Below are positions 43,411 to 52,078 of a stretch of 64,000 bases of DNA, piece after piece. This DNA is from Kaistia defluvii. Lineage in GTDB: Bacteria > Pseudomonadota > Alphaproteobacteria > Rhizobiales > Kaistiaceae. A program made the position numbers and the translations under genes. The stretch is from contig NZ_JAPKNI010000010.1 in NCBI RefSeq assembly GCF_026343955.1, forward strand, positions 62,001 through 126,000. Direction: 5' to 3'. The notes beneath the pieces were generated by a model, which made no database searches, was not told the origin of the DNA, and saw only the letters and a program-made list of their open reading frames with translations. The first letter of the stretch is position 1. Every line of letters starts with the position of its first letter.

Positions 43411-44313
43411 TCAGGCCCGGTGTTCTTGGCGCGTCGAGCGCACGTAAAGCAGCGCGACGACGATGACGAAGCCGAGCATCAGCACCGAGACGGCGCTGCC
43501 GGTGGCGATGTCGTAGTTCTGGAACGAGAGCTGCCAGGACCAGTATTGCGCGACGTTGGAGGAGTTGGCCGGGCCGCCCTGGGTCAGCGAGGCGAACAGG
43601 TCGAACTGCTGCAGCGTGAAGATGATGCCGAGACAGGTCACCGCGCCGATGGTCGAGCGCATCATCGGCAGCGTCATGTGCCAGAACCGGCCCCAGGGCC
43701 CGGCGCCGTCCAGGGCGGCGGCCTCGTACATGTCCTTCGGAATGCCGGCAAGGCCCACCGAGAGCAGGATCATGTTGAACGGGATGCCGAGCCAGATATT
43801 GGCGATGATGACGGAATAGAGCGAGATCGCCGGCGTCGACAGCCAGAAGATCTTGTCGTTGACGATGCCGGTCGACATCAGCATGTAGTTGAGCACGCCG
43901 AAATCGCCGGCGAAGATCCATTTCCAGATCGCGCCGGCAACCAGCGCCGGGATGATCCAGGCTGCCAGGAACAGGCCGCGCAGATAGGTGGCGCCGATGA
44001 AATCCTGCTGGAAGAACAGCGCCAGGCCGAAGCCGATGGCGAGCTGGAACACGATGCTCAGGCTGACGAACAGCGCCGTATTGCCCATGATCGACCAGAA
44101 TTCCGGCGCCGCGAACAGCGCCCGGTAATTGGCTAGGCCCACGAAGGGTCGGATCAGGTCGCCGAGCGAGAACATGTCCACTTCCTGGAAGGACATGGCG
44201 ACGTTGTAGACGAGCGGGAAGGCCGAGAAGACGAGCAGATAGGCGAGCGCCAGGGCGGCCAGCGCCACGTCGAAACCGCGTCCATCGCGTAGGCTGCGCA
44301 GAAGCGCCGACAT
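43411..44313 (-). CDS. Sugar ABC transporter permease (MalF type)
   Basis: 300 residues; membrane segments include VALAALALAYLLVFSAFPLV and SVLMLGFVIVVALLYVRS. The EAA loop is MYEAAALDGAGPWGRFWHMT LP. It lies downstream of the binding-protein gene, separated by a strong hairpin (44425-44460). Confidence 0.92.
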   Translation of the reverse strand: MSALLRSLRDGRGFDVALAALALAYLLVFSAFPLVYNVAMSFQEVDMFSLGDLIRPFVGLANYRALFAAPEFWSIMGNTALFVSLSIVFQLAIGFGLALFFQQDFIGATYLRGLFLAAWIIPALVAGAIWKWIFAGDFGVLNYMLMSTGIVNDKIFWLSTPAISLYSVIIANIWLGIPFNMILLSVGLAGIPKDMYEAAALDGAGPWGRFWHMTLPMMRSTIGAVTCLGIIFTLQQFDLFASLTQGGPANSSNVAQYWSWQLSFQNYDIATGSAVSVLMLGFVIVVALLYVRSTRQEHRA

Positions 44314-44424
44314 TGGCTATCTCCAGGATCCGGAACGGGCCGGGGGCGCGCGTTCGCAAAACTGCCGATGATGGGGTGCCGTTCGTCCGGCGGCGCAGGC
44401 GCGGCCGGGCACGGCGGAAAGGGG

Positions 44425-44460
44425 GCCGGCACGCCGCCCGAGGGAAGGCAGCGTGCCGGC
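44425..44460 (-). other. Strong hairpin between binding-protein and permease genes
   Basis: GCCGGCACGC (44425-44434) and its exact complement GCGTGCCGGC (44451-44460), with a further GCC/GGC pair inside. It lies 20 bp beyond the restored stop of the binding-protein frame. Such hairpins stabilise or partly terminate mRNA so that the binding protein is made in excess over the permeases. Confidence 0.7.
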
Positions 44461-44479
44461 GGTGCGCTTGGGAGGGCGC

Positions 44480-45704
44480 TTACTTCTTGACGATGCCGTC
44501 GATCGTCGTCTGCGCCGTGGTCAGCGCGGTCTTGGCGTCAGCCTGGTGCGTCAGCGCCTGCTGGATCGCGGTCGAGATTCGCCTTGGAGATCTTCGCCCA
44601 ATCCGGCGACGGGCCGCGGACGCGGGCATACTTCATCGATTCCTCGAAGACGGCGTACTGGGGCGCCCACTTCGGATCCTTGGCCTCGACCGGGTAGGAC
44701 GGCAGGAAGCCGAACTCGTTCCAGACGCGGGGCATCTGCGAATACATGTATTCGAGATAGAGGAAGGCTTCCTTGGGATGCTTCGACTTGGCGAAGATCA
44801 CATTATTGCCTTCGCCCAGCGCCGAGGCGCGGGTGTCGCCAACCTTCTCGGTCGGCAGCAGCGCGACGCGGACGTCGAACTTGACGTCCTTCGCCATGCG
44901 CGGCAGCTCCCACGGGCCGGAAATGCCCATGGCGGCGTTCTGCGCGTTGAACGAAGCCATCGAGTCATACTGCCCGCGGATCAGCGTATCGGGCGAGGCC
45001 AGCTTCTCGTCGAGGATCTTCTGCCACATCGTGAGCGCGCGAACGGCGCCGTCATCGGCGATGTGATCGAAATCGGCGCCGGTCGACTGCGCCCAGGGCA
45101 GGAACTGGAAGGTGCCTTCCTCGTTCGAATTGGCCGAGAAGGCGAGACCGTAGACGTTCTTGGCCGGGTCGGTAAGCTTCTTGGCCGTCTCGTACAGCTC
45201 TTCCCAGGTCTGCGGCGGCTTTTCCGGATCGAGGCCGGCGGCCTTGAACATATCGGCGTTGTAGTAGAGCGCGATGGTGTTGGAGCCGCGCGGCAGGCCG
45301 TAGATCTTGCCGTCCCAGGTGACGGAAGAGAGCGGACCCGGGAAGATCTTCGAGGGGTCGACGATCTTGGAATCGGCAATGTACGGGGTCAGGTCGAGCA
45401 GCGCGCCCTTGGCCGACAGGAACGGCGTGTTGGGATTGTCGACATAGGCGACGTCCGGGGTCGTGCCGGTCGCAACCGCGCGCATGACATCATTCGCCCA
45501 GTCGGCGAACTCGACGCGCTTGATGTTGATCTTGATGTCCGGATGGAGCTTCATGAACTCATCCGCCATGACGTAATTATAGCCCGGATCCGCCTGGCGA
45601 TCGATCGTCCAGACGTTCAGTTCGACGGGCTCCGCTGTTGCGGCGGCGGTCATGGCCAGAACGCCAGCGGCGCCCAGCAACAGGGTCTTGGTGAAATTCG
45701 CCAT
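44480..45704 (-). CDS. Sugar ABC transporter substrate-binding protein, with apparent C-terminal frameshift
   Basis: Starts at the ATG at 45704 with signal peptide FTKTLLLGAAGVLAMTAAAT AEP. It matches family 1 binding proteins (VELNVWTIDRQADPGYNYVM, IYGLPRGSNTIALYYNADMF, NNVIFAKSKHPKEAFLYLEY). As sequenced, the frame turns to NLDRDPAGADAPG and stops at 44538. Removing one base near 44578 (GAGATTCGCC to GAGATCGCC on the plus strand) restores SKAISTAIQQALTHQADAKT ALTTAQTTIDGIVKK with a stop at 44480, the normal family ending. It is either a sequencing error or a recent frameshift trimming about 30 residues. The coordinates cover the restored frame. Confidence 0.88.
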
Positions 45705-45813
45705 CGGTTTCCTCCTTGGTGGCGAGCAATCAAACCCACGCTCCTCCGCGTGGCGGGGCACGGCCCCGGCAGTCCCGCCGGCAGGCCGGCGGGTTGGTCG
45801 TCGGCGCCGGCGA

Positions 45814-46719
45814 TCAGGCCGGGTTGGCGATGAAGGACATCCCGCCACGGGCTTCCTTCAGGTAATTCAGCGACTTGACCTGCCCGGTGATCTCGAGCTC
45901 GTTGCGATAGACCGGGTCATGCCAGCCTTCGATATCGATGCAGCCCTTGTAGCCCGCGAGGCGCAGTTCGCTGATGACGCGGGTCCAGTCGCTGTCGCCG
46001 AAGCCCGGCGAGCGCATCTGCACGAAGGGATACTTTCCGAAGATGCCGTTCTCGCGGATGACGTCCCAACGGATCGTCGCGTCCTTGCCATGGACGTGGA
46101 AAATCTTCTGCGCCCATTTGCGGATCTGCGGGATCGGGTCGATCAGATAGACCATCTGATGGCACGGCTCCCATTCGAGGCCGATATTGTCGTCCGGCGT
46201 CTCGTTGAAGATCAGCTCCCAGGCGTCCGGATTGTGGGCGATGTTCCAGTCGCCGCTCGCCCAGTTGCCGTCCATGGCGCAATTCTCGAAGGCGAGGCGC
46301 ACGCCCTTGTCGGCGGCGCGCTTGGCAAGCTCGCTCCAGACCTGCTTGTAACGCGGCAGGCTTTCCTCGATCGACTTGCCACGGATACGGCCGGTGAAGC
46401 CGGCGATCGTCTTCGCGCCGAACAGATGCGCGTTGTCGATCAGCGTCTTCCAGCCTTCCAGCGTCTGCTGGTCGATGTCGGTGGTCTCGAGCGGATTGCC
46501 GAACATGCCGAGCGTGTCGATCTTCACGTCGGCGTCGCCGATCGCTTCCTTGAGCTCGGCGGCGAGCTTCGGGATGTCCTTGCCGCCGATCGTCTGCCAG
46601 AAGAACGGCTCGATCGATTCAAAGCCAAGTGGCAGGATCTGCCGGACATAGGCGGCCGGGTCGGGGAGGTTCCCCTTGATCATCGTGCCGATGCGGATGT
46701 CGAGAAGCGGATTGGTCAA
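45814..46719 (-). CDS. Sugar phosphate isomerase/epimerase (TIM-barrel, AP endonuclease 2 family)
   Basis: 301 residues. TIM-barrel features: LPLGFESIEPFFWQ, KIDTLGMFGNPLETTDID, TIAGFTGRIRGKSI, RLAFENCAMDGNWASGDW with a metal-ligand Glu, GLEWEPCHQMVY with a metal Glu/His, KIFHVHGKDATIRWD with a metal His, and YKGCIDIEGWHDPVYR with the last metal Glu. Such proteins act as isomerases, epimerases or dehydratases on sugars and inositols. It sits between the Gfo/Idh/MocA oxidoreductase and binding-protein genes; those two enzyme families are often partners in oxidised-sugar catabolism. Confidence 0.9.
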   Translation of the reverse strand: MTNPLLDIRIGTMIKGNLPDPAAYVRQILPLGFESIEPFFWQTIGGKDIPKLAAELKEAIGDADVKIDTLGMFGNPLETTDIDQQTLEGWKTLIDNAHLFGAKTIAGFTGRIRGKSIEESLPRYKQVWSELAKRAADKGVRLAFENCAMDGNWASGDWNIAHNPDAWELIFNETPDDNIGLEWEPCHQMVYLIDPIPQIRKWAQKIFHVHGKDATIRWDVIRENGIFGKYPFVQMRSPGFGDSDWTRVISELRLAGYKGCIDIEGWHDPVYRNELEITGQVKSLNYLKEARGGMSFIANPA

Positions 46720-46776
46720 GGCATCAATTCCCTGGAGCGTTTAGGCCGATGTCGCGGGGACGCGGCCAGCAAAGGT

Positions 46777-47799
46777 TCAGATCGTGATTTCGACGCGGCG
46801 TCCGGTCTCGGCGCTTTCGATCGCGCCGAAGACCATGGCGAGGCTGTTGATGTTCTGGTGGCCAACCGTTTCCGGCTCCGGCCCGCCGCGCGTGGCGGCG
46901 ATGAAATCCTGCAGGACCCCGAGGTGGCCGCCGGTCCGGTCGGATTCGGCGAGTGGAGGGATCTCGCTGGCAACCACCTCGGAGAAGAGACCGTCGATCG
47001 CTTTTCCTGCGATCTCGGCGCGAATGTCCTGGTGGCCGTCCCAGACGAGCGTCCCCTTGGTGCCGACGATGCGCCAGGCGGATTCCCAGCTCGTCATCAG
47101 CCCGTCGGCGCACCAGCTGCCGCGATAATTGAAGATCACGCCGTCGCCGAACTCGAAGATCGCGGCGGCGGAGGAACCCTGTTTGTACCAGGAGTTGCTA
47201 GGGTTCCATTCGCGGCAATAGACGGCTTCCGGCACATTGCCCGACATGAAGCGGGCGGCGTCGAAGGTGTGGATCGCCATGTCGAGCAGCAGCACATGGT
47301 CCATCTGCTCGCGGAAGCCGCCGAAATGCGGCGCCAGGAAGAAGTCGCAATGGATCGAGGTGACCTCGCCGATCGCTCCCTGGTCGATGGCGCGGCGGAT
47401 GCGGCGCACGCCTTCGAGATAGCGGCGGTTCTGCACGACGACATGCAGCTTGCCGGCAGCCTTGGCGCGGCCGATCAGGTCGCGCGCCTGGTCGAGAGTC
47501 TCGGCCATTGGCTTTTCGGAGAGGACATGGCAGCCGGCGGCGAGCGCCGTTGAGACGATATGATGGCGGGCGGCGGGGATGACCACGTCGAAGACGACAT
47601 CGGGCTTCGCCTCGGCGATCAGGTCCTCGATGCTCGTGGCGATGACGATGTCGCCCAGCTCGAATTCGGCCGCGCGGGCTCGCGCCGCGTCGGAGTTGAT
47701 GTCGGCCAGTCCCACGATCTCGAGATCGGGGATGGTCTTGGCGGCGGCGAGCCAGGCGCGGCTCATCGCTCCGCAACCGATCAAAACGGCACGTTGCAT
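46777..47799 (-). CDS. Gfo/Idh/MocA family oxidoreductase
   Basis: 340 residues. N-terminal Rossmann domain: RAVLIGCGAMSRAWLAAAKT and VGLADINSDAARARAAEFEL. The conserved EKP motif is HVLSEKPMAETLDQARDLI. The C-terminal domain has HCDFFLAPHFGGFREQMDHV LLLDMAIHTFDAARFM, with the HxxD/His catalytic pattern. NAD(P)-dependent oxidation of a sugar, inositol or derivative is expected. It is the first gene after the LacI operators and so probably the promoter-proximal gene of this operon. Confidence 0.92.
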   Translation of the reverse strand: MQRAVLIGCGAMSRAWLAAAKTIPDLEIVGLADINSDAARARAAEFELGDIVIATSIEDLIAEAKPDVVFDVVIPAARHHIVSTALAAGCHVLSEKPMAETLDQARDLIGRAKAAGKLHVVVQNRRYLEGVRRIRRAIDQGAIGEVTSIHCDFFLAPHFGGFREQMDHVLLLDMAIHTFDAARFMSGNVPEAVYCREWNPSNSWYKQGSSAAAIFEFGDGVIFNYRGSWCADGLMTSWESAWRIVGTKGTLVWDGHQDIRAEIAGKAIDGLFSEVVASEIPPLAESDRTGGHLGVLQDFIAATRGGPEPETVGHQNINSLAMVFGAIESAETGRRVEITI

Positions 47800-47831
47800 T
47801 CCGGACTTCCTCCCACGGCCAGTTCCTCAAA

Positions 47832-47861
47832 CATCGCACCGCAAACGTTTACGGTGCGATG
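47832..47861. promoter_or_regulatory. LacI-family operator 1
   Basis: A 30-bp dyad centred on AAACGTTT (47843-47850) with only one mismatched pair: the left arm CATCGCACCG mirrors CGGTGCGATG. It lies 33 bp upstream of the oxidoreductase start. Confidence 0.87.
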
Positions 47862-47870
47862 CAATAAGGC

Positions 47871-47884
47871 CGTAAACGTTTACG
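47871..47884. promoter_or_regulatory. LacI-family operator 2
   Basis: CGTAAACGTTTACG is a perfect 14-bp palindrome with the same AAACGTTT core. Its centre is 31 bp from that of operator 1, about three helical turns, so both dimers face the same side of the DNA. Confidence 0.87.
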
Positions 47885-48035
47885 ACAACACCAAACTGAG
47901 GTACGCTTGTCAAGTGCGAGGGCGCAGGCAACCGGCGGTGCCTGTCGTCAGGTCGGGTGCACGCTGGACCAAAAATGATGTACGCAAGGCGTCCGACGTC
48001 GCGGTTCGGCCGGGCGAGGGTGAGGGGACGGCACG

Positions 48036-49067
48036 GTGAGCATCAAGGAACTGGCGCAGCGGCTGAACATCTCGATCGGCACCGTGTCGCGGGCGCTGAA
48101 CGGGCGCGCCGACGTCAATCCCGACACCCGCAAACGGGTCCTCGCCGCCGCCAAGGCGATGGGCTATGTCGCCAACCAGTCCGGCCGCAGCCTGCGCCAG
48201 GGCACGACCAACGTCATCGGCTTCACGATGGAGACCAATGTCGAGACCAAGACGCACGGCGACACCTTCTTCATGAGCGTCTTCGACGGCGTCCAGACGG
48301 TGTTCGCCCGCCACAAGCTCGACCTGGTCGTCCTGCCCTGCCACTCCGAAGATGATCCCTTCGACCATCTCCGTCGCGTCGTCTCGCGCCAGTTTGCCGA
48401 TGGGCTGATTCTGTCGGCGACCCAGCGCCAGGACCCGCGCATCGACTATCTGATCGAGCGCGGCATCCCCTTCGTGACGCTGGGCCGCAGCCTTTCCGGC
48501 GGCGAGCATTCCTGGATCGACATGGATTTCGAGGGCGTGGCGGCGCAGTCCGTCGCGCGGCTGGTCGCCCGCGGCCATACCCGCATCGCGCTCGCCAACA
48601 CCACGCGCGGCATCAATCTGAGCTATGTGTTCGAGGACGCCTACAGGGCGGCGCTGGCCGGTCACGGCATCGCCTACGACCCCGACATCGTGCTGCGCGG
48701 CGACATCACGGAGCTTGGCGGCTACCAGCTCTGCGAGAAGCTGCTGGCGCTGCCCAACCGGCCGACCGCCGTCGTTCTGGTCAATGAAAGCCTGGCGATC
48801 GGTTTCTATCGCCGCCTGCACGAGGCCGGCCTCACGCCGGGACGCGACATGGCGATCATCGGCTTCCGGCAGAGCCCGCAGGCGCGATTCCTGTCGCCGG
48901 CACTGACCTGCTACCGGTTGTCGCTGCACGATGTCGGCGTCGAACTGGCGCAATCGCTGCTCGCCACCATGCCGGCCTACAAGGACCTCTACCCGCTCGG
49001 CACCGTGCAGAAGATCTGGCCGATGGAACTGGTCCCGGGCGAAAGCGATCCGCCGCTGCACCCCTGA
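48036..49067 (+). CDS. LacI-family transcriptional regulator
   Basis: 343 residues from a GTG at 48036 (SIKELAQRLNISIGTVSRAL NGRADV). The HTH and hinge helix (SIGTVSRALNG, GYVANQSGRSLRQG) lead into a type 1 periplasmic-binding core (NVIGFTMETNVETKTHGDTF, DGLILSATQRQDPRIDYLIE, GIPFVTLGRSLSGGEHSWID MDFEG, HTRIALANTTRGINLSYV). It diverges from the oxidoreductase operon across two AAACGTTT operators and very likely represses it until the sugar or a product binds. Its own start is 152 bp from operator 2. Confidence 0.93.
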   Translation: MSIKELAQRLNISIGTVSRALNGRADVNPDTRKRVLAAAKAMGYVANQSGRSLRQGTTNVIGFTMETNVETKTHGDTFFMSVFDGVQTVFARHKLDLVVLPCHSEDDPFDHLRRVVSRQFADGLILSATQRQDPRIDYLIERGIPFVTLGRSLSGGEHSWIDMDFEGVAAQSVARLVARGHTRIALANTTRGINLSYVFEDAYRAALAGHGIAYDPDIVLRGDITELGGYQLCEKLLALPNRPTAVVLVNESLAIGFYRRLHEAGLTPGRDMAIIGFRQSPQARFLSPALTCYRLSLHDVGVELAQSLLATMPAYKDLYPLGTVQKIWPMELVPGESDPPLHP

Positions 49068-49154
49068 ACCAACCCGATTTGCAACCGGCCGTCCCTTGCC
49101 GCCGGTCCGTCATCGACCTAGAACATATCGTGAACAGAATGAGGATGGGCAACG

Positions 49155-50375
49155 ATGGACATGCTGGAGAAGCTCGGGATCCTGGCAGATGCCGCCAAGT
49201 ATGACGCTTCCTGCGCTTCGAGCGGCACCGACAAGAAGCACGCCCCGGCCGGCAAGGGCCTAGGCTCGACCGAGGGCATGGGCATCTGCCATTCCTATGC
49301 GCCGGACGGCCGCTGCATCTCGCTGCTGAAGGTGCTTCTGACCAATGCCTGCAATTTCGATTGCCTCTATTGCGTCAACCGCGCCTCGTCCAACGTGCCG
49401 CGCGCCCGCTTCACGGTGGCGGAAATCGTCAAGCTGACGCTCGATTTCTATCGCCGCAACTATATCGAGGGCCTGTTCCTCTCCTCCGGCATCATCCGCA
49501 ATCCCGATTACACCATGGAGCAGGTGGTGGCGGTGGCGAAGTCGCTGCGTCTCGACCACGGTTTTCACGGCTATATCCATCTGAAGACGATCCCAGAGGC
49601 GAGCGAGGCGCTGATCACCGAGGCGGGGCTCTATGCCGACCGCCTGTCGATCAATGTCGAACTGCCGACCGAGACGGCGCTGACGGCGCTGGCGCCGGAA
49701 AAGAGCATCCCCTCGATCCGCCGCACCATGGGCCGGCTGCGGCTGAAGCTCGACGAGGCGAAGTCGGAGAAACACCTGAAACACGCCCGCCGCTTTGCCC
49801 CGGCCGGCCAGAGCACGCAGATGATCATCGGCGCGGATGATTCGACCGACCGCTCGATCCTCGATCTCTCCGCCAGCCTCTATGGCTCCTACCGGCTGAA
49901 GCGGGTCTATTATTCCGCCTTCAGCCCGATCCCGGATTCGAGCCTGAAGCTGCCGCCCAGGGCACCGCCCTTGATGCGCGAGCACCGGCTCTACCAGGCC
50001 GACTGGCTGCTGCGCTTCTATGGCTTCGAGGTCTCCGAAATCGGCGGCAAGGGCGGCATGCTCGATCTCGACATCGACCCCAAGCTCGCCTGGGCGCTGG
50101 CCAATCGCGACCGCTTCCCCGTCGATCTCAACCGCGCCCCGCGCGAAGCGCTGTTGCGCGTGCCCGGCCTCGGCGCCAAGACCGTCGAGCGGCTGATTTC
50201 GGCCCGCCGCCATCGCACGATCCGCAGCGACGATCTGGTGCAGCTGCGCCTGCCGCTCGCCAAGCTGATGCCCTTCGTCGTGCTCGGTGACCACAAGCCC
50301 TCCAGCCTGCTCGATTCGGAACGGCTGTCGACCTTGCTGCGTCCCAAGCCGACGCAGATGCAACTGCCTTTCTAG
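49155..50375 (+). CDS. Putative DNA modification/repair radical SAM protein
   Basis: 406 residues. The radical SAM cluster CxxxCxxC is TNACNFDCLYCVNR, followed by FLSSGIIRNPDYTMEQVV and RLSINVELPTETALTAL. Near the C-terminus a helix-hairpin-helix (REALLRVPGLGAKTVERLIS AR) suggests DNA contact. This is the TIGR03916 type: spore-photoproduct-lyase-like, proposed to act on damaged or modified DNA, almost always beside the TIGR03915/UdgX gene, as here. The reaction has not been shown to my knowledge. An R1 repeat sits in the gap before the partner gene. Confidence 0.93.
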   Translation: MDMLEKLGILADAAKYDASCASSGTDKKHAPAGKGLGSTEGMGICHSYAPDGRCISLLKVLLTNACNFDCLYCVNRASSNVPRARFTVAEIVKLTLDFYRRNYIEGLFLSSGIIRNPDYTMEQVVAVAKSLRLDHGFHGYIHLKTIPEASEALITEAGLYADRLSINVELPTETALTALAPEKSIPSIRRTMGRLRLKLDEAKSEKHLKHARRFAPAGQSTQMIIGADDSTDRSILDLSASLYGSYRLKRVYYSAFSPIPDSSLKLPPRAPPLMREHRLYQADWLLRFYGFEVSEIGGKGGMLDLDIDPKLAWALANRDRFPVDLNRAPREALLRVPGLGAKTVERLISARRHRTIRSDDLVQLRLPLAKLMPFVVLGDHKPSSLLDSERLSTLLRPKPTQMQLPF

Positions 50376-50418
50376 AAGCTCGTTGGGTGGGAGCCGTTGG
50401 CCATAGCAGGCGACACGA

Positions 50419-50585
50419 CCATCATCCTGAGGTGCCCGGCAAAGCCGGGCCTCGAAGGAGGGACCAGCGAGCACCGGATGCGAATTGTCGTGCGGGGGAC
50501 CATCTTGAGCGTCTCAACAAGTTTAGAGTGCCCGCTGGATCCTCCTTCGAGGCTTCGCTTACGCGAAGCGCCTCAGGATGATGGC
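50419..50585. repeat. Palindromic intergenic repeat, family R1
   Basis: Starts CCATCATCCTGAGGTGCCCG then GCAAAGCCGGGCCTCGAAGG and ends CCTCCTTCGAGGCTTCGCTT then ACGCGAAGCGCCTCAGGATG ATGG. Inverted ends as in the other two copies. It separates the radical SAM and UdgX genes. Confidence 0.87.
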
Positions 50586-50629
50586 GGAGCGGGTGGATCG
50601 GCCAGGATAGCCGGAGGACTGCCGTAGCC

Positions 50630-52078
50630 ATGCACCGGATCGCGCTGGCGGGACCCACCGACTTCAAGGGCTGGCGCGACGCTGCCCGCCGGCTGGCGCG
50701 GCAGGGCGTCGAACCCGCCGACGTGGTCTGGACCGTGGCCGGCGAGTCCAGCGATCTCTTCGCCGCGCCGGGGCTGGAGACGCCGGCGGCCACCGCGCCG
50801 GAAGGGCCGGCCTTTGCCGTGCCGCGCGCCTTTCTCGATCTCGCCGAGACCGCGATCCTGCACAGCGATCCCGAACGGTTCGCCTTGCTCTACACGATGC
50901 TTTGCCGGCTCAGGACGAATCACGACGCGCTGGAGGACAGCGTCGATCCGCTGGTCATCCGGCTCAACGGTTTCGCCAAGGCCGTGCGGCGCGACATTCA
51001 CAAGATGCACGCCTTCGTCCGCTTTCGCGCCGTCGAAACGGAAGCGGGCGAGTGCTTCATCGCCTGGTTCGAGCCGGAGCATCATATCGTCGAGGCGGCG
51101 GCGGCGTTCTTCGCCCGCCGCTTCGCCTCGATGCGCTGGTCGATCCTGACGCCGGAGCGCAGCGTGCATTGGGACGGCGAGATCCTGCGCCTGTCGGAGG
51201 GGGTCGATCGCTCGGCCGCACCGGGCGAGGATGCGCTGGAGGATCTCTGGCGGCGCTACTATGCATCGATCTTCAATCCCGCCCGGCTGAAGGTGCAGGC
51301 GATGATGTCGGAGATGCCGCAGAAATACTGGCGCAACCTGCCCGAGGCCTCGCTCATTAAACCGCTGATCGACCAGGCGGAGCGAAGGAGCGCCGAGATG
51401 GTCCAGTCCGCCACGACACCCGCCAATCCCCGGCCGCAGCGCGCCCGGCCCGCGCCCGCGGAAGCGAAAGAGGCGCCGGCAATGGCCGGCACGATCGGGG
51501 CATTGCGGGCCGAGGCGGCGGGCTGCCGGCGTTGCCCGCTCTGGGCGCCGGCGACGCAGACCGTCTTCGGTGAGGGGCCGGAGGACGCCGAGATCGTGTT
51601 TGTCGGGGAACAGCCGGGCGACCAGGAGGATCTGGCCGGGAAGCCCTTTGTGGGTCCGGCGGGCCAGGTGTTCGATGCGGCGCTTCGCGACGTCGGCATC
51701 GACCGTGGCCGCGTCTATGTCACCAATGCGGTGAAGCACTTCAAATTCGTGCCGCGCGGCAAGCGACGCCTGCACCAGAAGCCGAATGTCGCGGAAATCG
51801 TCGCCTGCCATGTCTGGCTGGAGCAGGAGCTCCAGATCCTGCGGCCGCGCCTGGTCGTGGCGCTCGGCCTGACCGCGGTGCGCAGTTTGACGGGCAAGAC
51901 GATGACGCTTGCCTCCGCGCGCGAGCAGAAGCTGCAGACCGAGACAGGAACGGCGCTGGTGGCGACGATCCACCCGTCCTATCTGCTGCGCCTGCCGGAC
52001 GAGGCGATGAAAGCGCGCGAGCACGCGCGCTTTCTCGAGGATCTGAGGCGCGTGGCCGATCTGGCCAGGGTTGCCTGA
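50630..52078 (+). CDS. udgX: UdgX family uracil-DNA binding protein fused to a TIGR03915-type DNA metabolism domain
   Basis: 482 residues. The N-terminal half (LAGPTDFKGWRDAARRLARQ, MHAFVRFRAVE, RSVHWDGEILRL, MPQKYWRNLPEAS) is the TIGR03915/DUF4130 domain. After a Pro/Ala-rich linker (about residues 265-290), the C-terminal part is a family-4-like uracil glycosylase fold: GCRRCPLW, FVGEQPGDQEDLAGKPFVGP, YVTNAVKHFKF, ATIHPSYLLR. The UdgX insertion KRRLHQKP is present; its His (H382, codon 51773-51775) is the residue known in UdgX to become covalently joined to the abasic sugar. It ends 1 bp before the convergent SDR stop. Confidence 0.93.
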   Translation: MHRIALAGPTDFKGWRDAARRLARQGVEPADVVWTVAGESSDLFAAPGLETPAATAPEGPAFAVPRAFLDLAETAILHSDPERFALLYTMLCRLRTNHDALEDSVDPLVIRLNGFAKAVRRDIHKMHAFVRFRAVETEAGECFIAWFEPEHHIVEAAAAFFARRFASMRWSILTPERSVHWDGEILRLSEGVDRSAAPGEDALEDLWRRYYASIFNPARLKVQAMMSEMPQKYWRNLPEASLIKPLIDQAERRSAEMVQSATTPANPRPQRARPAPAEAKEAPAMAGTIGALRAEAAGCRRCPLWAPATQTVFGEGPEDAEIVFVGEQPGDQEDLAGKPFVGPAGQVFDAALRDVGIDRGRVYVTNAVKHFKFVPRGKRRLHQKPNVAEIVACHVWLEQELQILRPRLVVALGLTAVRSLTGKTMTLASAREQKLQTETGTALVATIHPSYLLRLPDEAMKAREHARFLEDLRRVADLARVA

